From Gigaspora rosea (lineage: Eukaryota; Glomeromycota; Glomeromycetes; Diversisporales; Gigasporaceae), in NCBI GenBank assembly GCA_003550325.1, contig QKWP01000245.1:264375-328374 (forward strand): a stretch of DNA of 64,000 nucleotides, in the 5' to 3' direction. The position numbers were made by a program, and so were the translations under genes. A model generated the notes under the pieces. That model ran no database searches, was not told the origin of the DNA, and saw only the letters and a list, made by a program, of their open reading frames with translations. Below are positions 11,655-20,779 of the stretch, piece after piece. Numbering within the stretch: the stretch's first letter is position 1; each line of letters begins with the position of its first letter.

Positions 11655-12766
11655 TGTAATAAATTGTTACTGCTATTTTCATAATTCCTGGAACACCTGA
11701 TAAAAATTGACCGAATGATGTTTCGGCCGAATTCGATAAGTTATTGATTTTGTATAATAAAATAATTAATAAAAGCATCATAATGATCATTTTACGATTG
11801 TCATACAATAATGTCAACAATTTTAAATTTTTGTTTGAATGCTTGTCCAACATAATTGGTGTGCTTAGTTTGTACGAAAATTATGGAAAAAACTATTCAT
11901 GTCAACCAATAAACCTTAACAAGAAATATAAAAAAGGAATCGAATATAAATTAGACTTTTATAACAAATATATTACTCGAACTTAAAAAAGTTAAATATG
12001 ATCATGAATTGAGATATTCCAAATTCTTTAAAAATAAATTTTCGTTTTCGACAGAACGAAAAATAATTAGAAATAAATAAATGCCTTCGTTTGAATGAAA
12101 ATGGATCTTGCCAAAGAATTGGAATCGAAATTTATTTAATTTTTTAAAAACGAATTTTTCGTCTTCGACAAGAAACGAAAAGAATGAATAAATGCCTTCG
12201 TTTGAACGAATATGGATCTTGAGGAATTGACGTTTTATACAATTTTTTAAAAGCTAAATTTTCGTCTTCGACATGGAACGAAAAATAATTAGAAATTAAT
12301 AAAGACTCCATTTGAACGAAATGAAACTTGCCAAAGAATAGGAATTGAAATTTAATTCAATTTTTTAAAAACGAATTTTCATCTTCGACATGAAACGAAA
12401 ATAGTTAGAAGTGAATAAAAGCTTCGTTTGAACGAAAATGGATATAGGAATTGAAATTTAATCAATTTTTTAAAAACGAATTTGTCGTCTTCGACAAGAA
12501 ACGAAAAATAAATAGAAATGAATAAAGGCTTCGTTTGAACGAAAATGGGTCTTGCCAAAGAATAGGAATTGAAATTTTACGACTTGCGATATTTAGTCTT
12601 ATTGCAGTATTGTAATATATATTAGTCACCTTATCTTATTAAATTACGTATCTGATTCTTATTCCCCGAAATCATAAACTTAATCGAATCGGCCGAAACA
12701 TCATTCGGTCAAATTTTATTAGGTGTTCCAGGAATTATGAAAATAGCTGTAATCAAATTTATCTTG
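11655..12766. mobile_element. 1.1-kb TIR element carrying a minisatellite
   Basis: The left arm (about 11655-11760, core CATAATTCCTGGAACACCT and TGATGTTTCGGCCGA) is repeated inverted at about 12660-12766 with high identity. The interior carries the tandem array described next and no convincing gene. The right arm ends about 20 bp from the stop codon of the small secreted protein gene. Confidence 0.8.
12033..12577. repeat. Five-copy tandem repeat, period about 102-118 bp
   Basis: Each unit contains TTTTCGTCTTCGACA, then GAAACGAAAA, GAATAAA and CTTCGTTTGAACGAAAATGG. Copies start near 12041, 12158, 12260, 12378 and 12483. The units carry TTCG/CGAA inverted words that could form hairpins. Confidence 0.85.
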
Positions 12767-12785
12767 TACCCGTAAAATATAATCG

Positions 12786-13100
12786 TCATTTTAAGTAAAC
12801 TCGGTATATTTCTCTTGTTCCATTATCATAAGTTATATCTTGACTCTTGCTAAAATATCGTGTCCCCATGACTCCCGAATCGACCTATTTTCGTGACAAC
12901 TCAATCTAAGAAAGGAAAGATCGAATTACTAAAATCTTATATACCTTACAGTGATTAGACACTTGAGCGACATTATCACCGAAACTCATGATCACGTGAT
13001 AATCTTGACCCAAGTTTATAATCGAACCCCCAGACGTACTAGAATTCAAAGGAACCAGGGCTAAGGACAAGAAGAATAAAAAGAATATAAACAAATACAT
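12786..13100 (-). CDS. Candidate small secreted protein, 84 residues, two exons
   Basis: Start ATG at 13100; exons 12945-13100 and 12786-12884 around a 60-bp GT-AG intron. The first 18 or so residues ([17 protein letters not shown]) form a strong hydrophobic signal peptide. The mature part of about 65 residues has one Cys just before the splice junction, and the second exon is open for 32 codons to TGA. I recognise no family. Base composition is richer in GC than its flanks. Alternative: an upstream ATG (about 13173) opens a frame that, with a consensus donor GTGAGT inside and a CTTAG acceptor, would skip the hydrophobic stretch and rejoin the same downstream frame, giving a cytosolic form of about 91 residues. 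Effector-like secretion is inference from the signal peptide only. Confidence 0.55.
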
Positions 13101-13173
13101 ATCCAAACTCACCGCAGCAAGACCCCACGCACTTTGAGACGTGGACCGCCTGACAGTTCAAGGTTTTAGGCAT

Positions 13174-13522
13174 ATTGAATGATTGTTAGATAGTGGTGTG
13201 GTGTTTGTTAATAGTTTTAATAATCTCCTTGTTAAGACTGACTTTCTCAACGTGCGTACTTTATGTAAATATGTTGAAAATTTTGTGGTTATTTACAAAA
13301 AGACTCTGTGTGAGACAATAGTTATACAGATCCGAAACCCGAAAATAACTAAAAATATTAAAAGTCAACAACAATTAGGGTTATAGATTATGTCATGAGC
13401 TCTTAAATTTCAAGATTAAAGAAAATGCTTTAAATTTCCAAAATATAATTTAAGCACAATATTATTTATATACATTGTTAGTTATAAAAATGTTATATTT
13501 ATGCCCATAAAGATATTTCATG
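13174..13522. other. Intergenic, nothing convincing
   Basis: A 67-codon frame (13183-13386, plus) has no recognisable domain. The right part is the 3' flank of the BTB-TLDc gene. Confidence 0.5.
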
Positions 13523-15148
13523 CTAATTTTTAACTACTTGAAACACTTCATAATCAGAAATTGTAAATGAATAGGGAATTCCAATGATAGGGTAACAATG
13601 TATGGAAAGTATATTACTATTACTGCTACAATACCAATTCCTACTGTTATTTGGAGCGTATAAATCATGACCACCTCCAAAATTTGGACCGTAATCATTA
13701 TTGCAATAAACAGCATAATTACAATTAGTAACGCGACCTATTTTGGCACTTTGTAGATTATTAAGATCATTTAACAAAAATATGAAGCTATCTTCTGTAC
13801 ATTTGTAATTATTTCCATTCCAATCAAGTGGGTTGTAACCACCAACCAACATATTTGAATCTGACATTTTCGCTATAACAATAGTTGCCCCTTTATTATC
13901 ACATCTTTGATGAAATATTCGAGATGAATAACCATCTATGCTACTTCGAAAAAGAAGATTAAAATCATATCGAATTTCTTTTAAACTCTTATCATCTATA
14001 ATTTTTTTATCTATCCATTTTGATAATAATAATATAAAATTTTTATTAACTAATACTGTATCTAATTTAATGTTGCCCCATCTGACTGGAAATACATTAT
14101 AGTGCGATACTGCATTTGAAACTAAAAAGTAATGCAATATATCCTCAATTAGGTTATCAGAAATGAGGTGCCTATATGGCCATACTTCAAACATGAATTC
14201 TTCACCATTTATTTGATGAAATCTAACAAGTTGAATTAATTCATGTAATGTCTTTTCTAACGTCTTAAAGTCTTTAAGTGTAAATTTTGTTATGTCATTT
14301 TGAAGCGTCGGATGTTTAGCGATTCCCCATTTAATTAATCGTTTCCAAATTTCGCTTTCTCTCATTTCAAGGTCATCACAGTTAAAAATCCACATTAATA
14401 CGCCTTTTTCCAATGAAACGTACTCATCCGAATTAAATAATAACTCAGGATTTTCACAAATAATCTCTAAAGAGACTTTTCTAAATTCATTAAATTCGTC
14501 GCGATATATAATAAAATTCATTATTTTAATTGGATCTTTTCGTAAAAAATCTTTGCAATTTTTAGTTAAAGTCTCTAAAAAAACAGTTTTAAGATTAACA
14601 AATGCATTATGACAGATAACAAGATCAAGCATTTTAATGGGATCGGATCGTAAGAACTTGTAGCAATTTTGGATTAAAAATTCTTGGACAGAATTAATAA
14701 GTCTTTGAATTCCAAATTCATCTGCAGCAACAAGAAGTTCTAAAATGATCTCATTTTTTTGACTTTGAAAGTCCACTATTCCACAATAAAGATACCTATT
14801 AAACCATGTAACAAATTATATTATATATTAATATAGAATTAGAATCATTCTAAACTTGAAATGATTATTATAATTAATATTTCATACATACTTAAGAATA
14901 ATTTCGAAAACTAATGCATTAATATTAGGCTTTTTTAAAACTAAATAACCATCATTATTTCTTTTAGCCCAATTAGTAGAAAATGCACAATGAAAATAAG
15001 AAGATCTAGTACGAAGAATTAAAGAATGGACTTGAAATTCTTTAAAATTTGGTTTTTTTCCAGCGATAATAATCGCATCATAATCTTCTTTAGTTTCATA
15101 TAATTTCTTAAAATCATCAGTTACATCGCTAGAATATATTGTAGCCAT
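13523..15148 (-). CDS. BTB/POZ-BACK-TLDc domain protein
   Basis: Two exons, 14892-15148 and 13523-14795, over a 96-bp GT-AG intron; 509 residues from the ATG at 15148. Residues 1-100 are a BTB domain (DYDAIIIAGKKPNFKEFQVHSLILRTRS), which mediates dimerisation and often cullin-3 binding. Residues about 105-300 are BACK-like helices. Residues about 335-509 are a TLDc domain with the FRSSIDGYSSRIFHQRCDNK opening, VGGYNPLDW, and a GGHDLY stretch near the end. By family, BTB-TLDc proteins are large paralogous sets in glomeromycete fungi; TLDc domains are linked to oxidative-stress resistance and V-ATPase regulation, but the substrate here is unknown. The BACK region contains two similar segments of about 40 residues (NCYKFLRSDPIKMLDL and NCKDFLRKDPIKIMNF). 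No frame defect. Confidence 0.9.
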
Positions 15149-15639
15149 TATTATTTCAAACGAATCAAAAATATAGTAATTTGCGAAATACAGATAATAC
15201 GGACAATAATGAAATTTACTTATGGCTATCAGTTATAAAAAGAGAATTGAATAATTTATGAAAAAGTGATTAATGTTTTTTTTTCAAATATAAAGTAACC
15301 AAATTATGTATCAGAATCAAATTTAAAAAAATTTTTTTACCAGTAGCTTAATTTTATATAAGATCAAGGCTTAAAATGTTTTAATAATAAGTTACGTATC
15401 GTATGATATATCGAACGATTTTAGTATCATCTGATTTGTTCAACAAAATCATTTGATTTTAATCACATCACAAAATACTTTAATAAGTTAGCTGTGAAAC
15501 GTATTGTAATGGTATGGTTAGTTTGGGAGAGTGAGTGCCTTTGCCTCGAAAAGCATTGCACGCATGTTTCTTATAATTGGAATAGTCCGGTCTGATATAC
15601 CGGAGTTTAATTTTATTTGATGGATGCAGGTTATATTAG
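15149..15639. other. Intergenic upstream region of the BTB-TLDc gene
   Basis: No gene recognised. Presumably holds the promoter of the leftward gene, but no clear TATA or CCAAT arrangement stands out. Confidence 0.5.
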
Positions 15640-16034
15640 TTGTTGAAACTGAAACGGGAAATGCTCCCGGAAATAGCAAATAATATTGCGCCGGGAGATC
15701 ACCGTAAGCAGTTGAGTTTGTGCGGCTTAGCGCTGGCCGGTGGTTTCCCGCCTGCGTAACGCAGGCCGGCCGTTAATATGAACATGTGATGTGTGTGATG
15801 TGAATTGACATTCACTAGTTATAGTTATGAAAATGGCAGGTTCATTTAGCTGTGATTTATGTGCTATTGAAATTGAAACTGAAACGGGATATGCTCCCGG
15901 AAAATAGCAATAATATTGCGCCGGGAGATAACCGTAAGCAGTTGTTTATGCGGCTTAGCGCTGGCCGGTGGTTTCCCGCCTGCATTGCATAATGCAAGCC
16001 GGCCGTCAGTATGAACATGTGATATATATGTATN

Positions 16035-16073
<39 letters not shown>

Positions 16074-16330
16074 TTAATGTATAAGGTGTGCTTAAACATG
16101 TGATATTGATATTTGCTTATAGCAGTGATTTGTGTGCCATTGAAATTGAAACTGAAACGGGATATGCTCCCGGAAATAGCAATAATATTGCGCCGTTTAT
16201 GCGGCTTAGCGTTGGCCGGTGGTTTCCCGCCTGCATTGCATAATGCAGGCCGGCCGTCAGTATGAGCATGTGATATATATATATTTTTTTTTTTTTTTAC
16301 CTTTAAACATGTGATATTGATATTTTGCTT
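15640..16330. repeat. Three tandem GC-rich structured repeat units
   Basis: Units begin near 15640, 15861 and 16131. Each has GAAACTGAAACGGGA, a hairpin CTCCCGG...CCGGGAG (lost from unit 3 by a deletion), the word GCGGCTTAGCGCTGG, then a nested hairpin GGCCGG...CCTGC...GCAGG...CCGGCC, and ends AACATGTGATAT. Unit 2 runs into an unknown base (16034) followed by about 36 T; unit 3 has a shorter T run. Far more GC-rich than the flanks. Confidence 0.85.
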
Positions 16331-16353
16331 ATATAGCAGTTGAGTTTACCTTA

Positions 16354-16500
16354 TACGGGGTCCCCAAAATTTCGGATCGGGATATGTCGGAGTGCATCGG
16401 AATCATGGTCGGCAGGATCGGAATAGATCAATTTTTCATATAAAATTTTACCTGTACTAGATCTGATACATCCGACCCGAAATTTTGTGACGGCCCTGTA
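16354..16500. mobile_element. 147-bp MITE with TACAGGG-type ends
   Basis: TACGGGGTCCCCAAAATTTC at the left is matched by an inverted copy with GAAATTTTGTGACGGCCCTGTA at the right. The subterminal words TCGGATCGGG and CCGACCCGA also pair. A half copy of the same family lies at 18230-18295. Confidence 0.75.
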
Positions 16501-16600
16501 AAATCGTTGAATTTGTTGCGTTTGTGTGGCTTAACGCTGACCATCTGCATAATGCCAGCTGGCCGTGATTATAAACACGTTATGATATTATGAGAATGGC
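16501..16600. repeat. Degenerate fourth unit of the GC-rich repeat
   Basis: TTTGTGTGGCTTAACGCTGACC, TCTGCATAATGCCAGCTGGCCG and the tail ACACGTTATGAT follow the same order as the three units upstream, with deletions. The MITE at 16354-16500 separates it from unit 3. Confidence 0.55.
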
Positions 16601-16874
16601 CGGATTCTTTTGGAGGGAGGGTTGGGTCGAAATTGTGGCCTGTCACAGTTGAGTGAGCAATCGTTGGCGTAAGGCCAATTTGCGTTTCCAATGGATTTAT
16701 CTTTGTTCTCATTGTCGCCTTTATCAAGTTAGTGATTACTGTTTATGGGAAGTTATTCAAACCATACTCACCTCCTTTGATTATCTGGACCGGACTTGTT
16801 CTGGTTGATGGTTCCACGATGCGCATCCACATGCTTAGCATCTTTTCGATCTGTTGACTTTACGTCAACTCGAA
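16601..16874. other. Intergenic, nothing recognised
   Basis: Moderately GC-rich with a GGAGGGAGGG stretch; no gene found. Confidence 0.45.
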
Positions 16875-17102
16875 TGAAAATCAAGTTACGACATTTCCCG
16901 ATCGAGTCAATTCGGACAAAAACGGACCAAAATGCAGGGCCATATCCATATGAAATTCACCTTTTATCTTATTTATTCAATAGTTTATTCAATAAACTAT
17001 TGAAAAAAATAAGCTAAAAGGTGAATTTCTTATCGATACGGCCCTCATTTTGGTCTTTGTCCGAATTAACTTGATCGGGAAATGTCGTAGCTTGATTTTT
17101 AA
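16875..17102. mobile_element. Fold-back MITE, about 100-bp arms
   Basis: The left arm (AAATCAAGTTACGACATTTC, CCGATC, AATTCGGACAAA, AGGGCC, GAAATTCACCTTTTA) repeats inverted in the right arm, and the middle (CAATAGTTTATT...AATAAACTATTG) closes the hairpin. The end motif CGACATTTCC-GATCG is shared with the 2.1-kb element at 20780-22915. Confidence 0.85.
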
Positions 17103-17429
17103 GGCAAGACCCCATATAATTATGGATTGAATGTTACGAGGTTTTAATGTGAACTGATGATTGGTTTGACTTAATGAATGAAAATTATTAGAGACAGATT
17201 ACCTCCTTTATTAAAATACATGAACATCCTTTTGAAACCTATTATATTACATCGAAGTCATCACGTTATCTTTGTGTCAATATGCACGCTTGCTTTATAA
17301 TGGCTTTAACAATCACAACACTAATTTGGTTAGACGATTAATTACTCCGCTAATGGAAAAGCATAAATTAATTCATTACTGTTACTGTATATTAACACCT
17401 GTATACATAAGTTAGTGCAGAAGTCTTTT
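17103..17429. other. Intergenic, nothing recognised
   Basis: AT-rich, no gene or paired repeat found. Confidence 0.5.
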
Positions 17430-17652
17430 TTAATTTTTAATAGCTGCCTTACCTTGTTTGGTGCGTTAATAGTAGTCCGGATTTGCAAGAGGAGAGCAAC
17501 TTTCTGCGTTGTGAATACCTAAGTTAAAACTTCCAATTATATAATATAGTTAACAATTTTACTTTGTGTTCTCAGGAAGATGCTCTCCTCATGCAAATCT
17601 GGACTACCTCAGACACACCAAACAAAGTAGGGCAGCTGTTAAAATTCGAAAA
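17430..17652. mobile_element. MITE with about 75-bp inverted ends
   Basis: AGCTGCCTTACCTTGTTTGG and GGATTTGCAAGAGGAGAGCA at the left recur inverted at the right (GCTCTCCTCATGCAAATC, CCAAACAAAGTAGGGCAGCT). Confidence 0.8.
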
Positions 17653-19093
17653 TACCCTCTGCTGTTTGTACATTAGGTATTACCTAAAGTAGTATAGTAT
17701 GAGGTATGATATATGTTTGCGTGGTACATTAAAAATCGAAAAGCGTATAACAGATATATAACGTATATATACGTATTATTTGTTCGGAGCTATCTATTAT
17801 CATATGATTTTATATTTCGGACAATTACATATATGAGACATATATATATTTAATAAATTATATTTATAAATTAAGCATATTTAATGCAAATATAATACAT
17901 CGATATGCAAATTAATACATTTATTTAACAAGTTTTATTGTCATTGTTCTAGCCTACGTTCACGCTCTTTAATTGTATTAGCAATTCACAATTCTCTCAA
18001 TTTTTTTTTCTTCAATTAAAAATATACGTTCTCCAGATTCCAATTTTTCATTGGGGGTCATTTTTGGTTCATGATTTCACTTGATCTTTATAGCCTTTTA
18101 TTTTTGGGAATTTGTATAGAGCGTTTTGTGCTAGAGCATTGGCATTTGATTGCTCTTTAACTATAAATTAATATATATTAAATATTTAAATAAAGAATAT
18201 ACTACGTAATTATACACAACTCATACGGGGAACTCATACAGGGGTCACCAAATTCCGGGTCTGCATACGTCGGAGTGCATCAGAATAAAAATTTACTAAT
18301 AAATTATATCCATTCATTAAGTAAAAAATGCCCAGCTGATAATTTTGCTATAGAACCTGCTAAACAACTAGGGCTAAATGCCGACCTAGATCCGATGCTA
18401 ACTTGCCAATCAACACAATTTTTTAAACCGAAAAATTAAACCCTTGCTTATGGTTAGAGTAAAGGTGGATTGGGGATTGGGGCGAGGTATAGTTTATACC
18501 CAAATTTCGCAAGGGATTGTTATTTTCTTGTTAGAAGCACAAAAGTGGCTTCATAATCGAAAATTTGGGAAACTGGTTTGTTCTATATTGCCCATATACA
18601 TTACATCCGTGTTCAAATAACATTTAATTAATTTACTTACATCTTAATTTGATAGCTGAAATTTTTCGCTTCATATCAATTTTATCATGTCACTGAGATC
18701 AAATTATATTCTTTTTTAATCTCTATTCTCTTAAAAATACCGCATATCTAATTTTTGTCCCTGAAATTTTTAATCTCTATTCTCTTAAAAATACCGCATG
18801 TCTAATTTTTTTCCCCTGAAATTTTTAAAAAATAAAATGTATTGCCAAAAAAAAAAAATATTTAAAAATTATTTTATTTTTATTTCATGAAAATTCTTAA
18901 AATTCTCAAGAGGTACATCAAACAGCATATTTTACCCGTTCAAAGAATTGTAAGTAAAATAAAAAATGAATCCCAAACTATCACTACAAACATTTTATTT
19001 AATATCACTTGAATAATCGGTCTGCGAATATTCTATTTAATATCATTTTAATCAATATTTCATTATCAATTCTATTATTACAATCGATATCAT
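17653..19093. repeat. Intergenic AT-rich DNA with a MITE fragment and a short tandem duplication
   Basis: 18230-18295 is a half copy of the 16354-16500 MITE (ATACAGGGGTCACCAAATTC, CGTCGGAGTGCATC). 18718-18826 is a two-copy direct repeat of about 53 bp (CTCTATTCTCTTAAAAATAC). No gene seen elsewhere in this stretch. Confidence 0.55.
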
Positions 19094-19224
19094 TTGAGTG
19101 ACAGAGAGGGAAAACCTGTAAACCATTTCATTCATTATCAACACCCTTATAAGAATTAGGGGTACATATCACTGCGATGAAAATGAGTGAAATGATTATA
19201 GATTTTCCCTCCCAGTCACTTCTC
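19094..19224. mobile_element. Short MITE of about 130 bp
   Basis: GAGTGACAGAGAGGGAAAA plus CATTTCATTCATT at the left pair with AATGAGTGAAATG and TTTTCCCTCCCAGTCAC at the right. Confidence 0.65.
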
Positions 19225-19854
19225 GTTTAATTAATTTATAATTTGTCATTGCGTATCGCTATATCTAGGAATGGCAAATGGTTTAAACCATTATGACGTA
19301 ATCATCATAATAAATTAATTATTATTCTCGCTCGAATCTCTTTATTAGACATTATGAAGATGCATGATGGAAGTAGTGCTCCATTTTACTTTTCTCTTCT
19401 GCTATAACATGCTGTGCTCAATAAATTTTCTATGTTCGCGTGGATATACTCACGTGATGAAGTATAAATGAGGATCGAAAAGTACGGGCCCCAGCGCTAT
19501 GGGATGAACGCATTCTACTTTAATAAAGTAGCAAGATCGAGCCCACGCTATGGTGTGGCGCATTCAACTCGCTACATATGGCACTAGCAGGATGTTAGAT
19601 GCAATGAATGAGTAAGGGTGGGAGGAACACGAAGGGTCCAAATTTGTAATCGGCGAGGAAGAGAACGATAAGCGAAGTAAAAAAGCACTAAAAAGTTTCG
19701 CCGCATGTATCTTTATAGTCCTTATCACATGCACCACATGCATAATCTCTGATCTCACACAAAAAATTGTTCACCCTTTAATTTTGAGCAATAAAAATTT
19801 AAGATCAGGTGTAATGTGCCATCAGGCCCTATTTGTTAGGGTTAGGTGTGCAAT
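19225..19854. other. Intergenic, no convincing gene
   Basis: Two similar words of about 25 bp (CCCAGCGCTATGGGATGAACG and CCCACGCTATGGTGTGGCG) lie near 19490 and 19540. A 64-codon minus frame (19564-19758) shows no domain. Confidence 0.45.
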
Positions 19855-20330
19855 AGCATATCCACCAATTTGGTTTGACCCAAAATTAGCCAATCATGAT
19901 CGAGAATTATTTGCTGCTAAAATTATTATAAAATAAGTATTTACAATAACGGTCTTTTCAAGTTACTTTAATTCATAATTAAATGTATAGAATATTTTAA
20001 TAACTACATGTTTAATTATTATCTAAAAGTAAGTTAAAAAGGTAGCTATCCTGAAAATTGCTTCCGAATTCACCCTTACTCATTATACAACCAATCGTTC
20101 AATGACAAACCAATCCTTCATTATCCGAAACTACCTGAACGCTTCAACTAGTGATAGTGCTTCCTTTTACAGCTTGGCGTAGCTGTTCTTTTAATATTTA
20201 TTGTTTATTTATCTCATATAGAAGCTAAAAATCTATTTTATTTGAATGTTTCATTTGTTATTCTTCACGTCAGAAGTTTGTGTAACGGTTTATCGACCCA
20301 AAAATCAAATCGGCGGATATGAGGAAGTGA
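19855..20330. mobile_element. TIR element, copy 1 of a family also at 47125-47455
   Basis: CATATCCACCAATTTGG near 19858 pairs with CAAATCGGCGGATATG near 20305. The interior from about 20030 (GAAAATTGCTTCCGAATTC through GCTTGGCGTAGCTGTTC) is found again inverted at about 47285-47455 with roughly 85 percent identity by eye. Confidence 0.7.
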
Positions 20331-20779
20331 ATTTTAGGAAAATAGCCTTATAGAATTTGTGTTGTTGTGTAACATACTTAAATGTCACTCTCGCATATAT
20401 GTCACTTAACAAGAACAATTTTTTTGTGGGAAAGCTAGGGGCGTTATAATCTCTGTCGCATACAATCATATGCATATTTATTGTCTTTTTCTTATCTCTT
20501 TGTCATAAAATCCTTTTCTGATATAGTTATTTCACGCGGTACGTATTAGCTTGCTATATTGGGATTAACGGCTTCACCACCGGGATTGCTATATTTGATC
20601 AGCTGACATTCGTAAATTATTAGGGTGTCCAATCGATTCCAGATTTAGTCCACGAACGCAAAAATCGAATGTAAACCATACTCTACGTACTTCGTACTAC
20701 GTTCCTGGTACTTATAAAATTACGCAATTCGATTTATTATTAAATAAATAAATTAAGCAATTCAATTTTATTATTAAAT
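20331..20779. other. Intergenic, nothing recognised
   Basis: Mixed AT-rich DNA; no gene or paired repeat found. Confidence 0.5.

Noticed and set aside
15857..16099. Minus-strand frame beginning with poly-lysine
   Set aside because: It reads the T run, an unknown base and the GC-rich repeat; no protein support.
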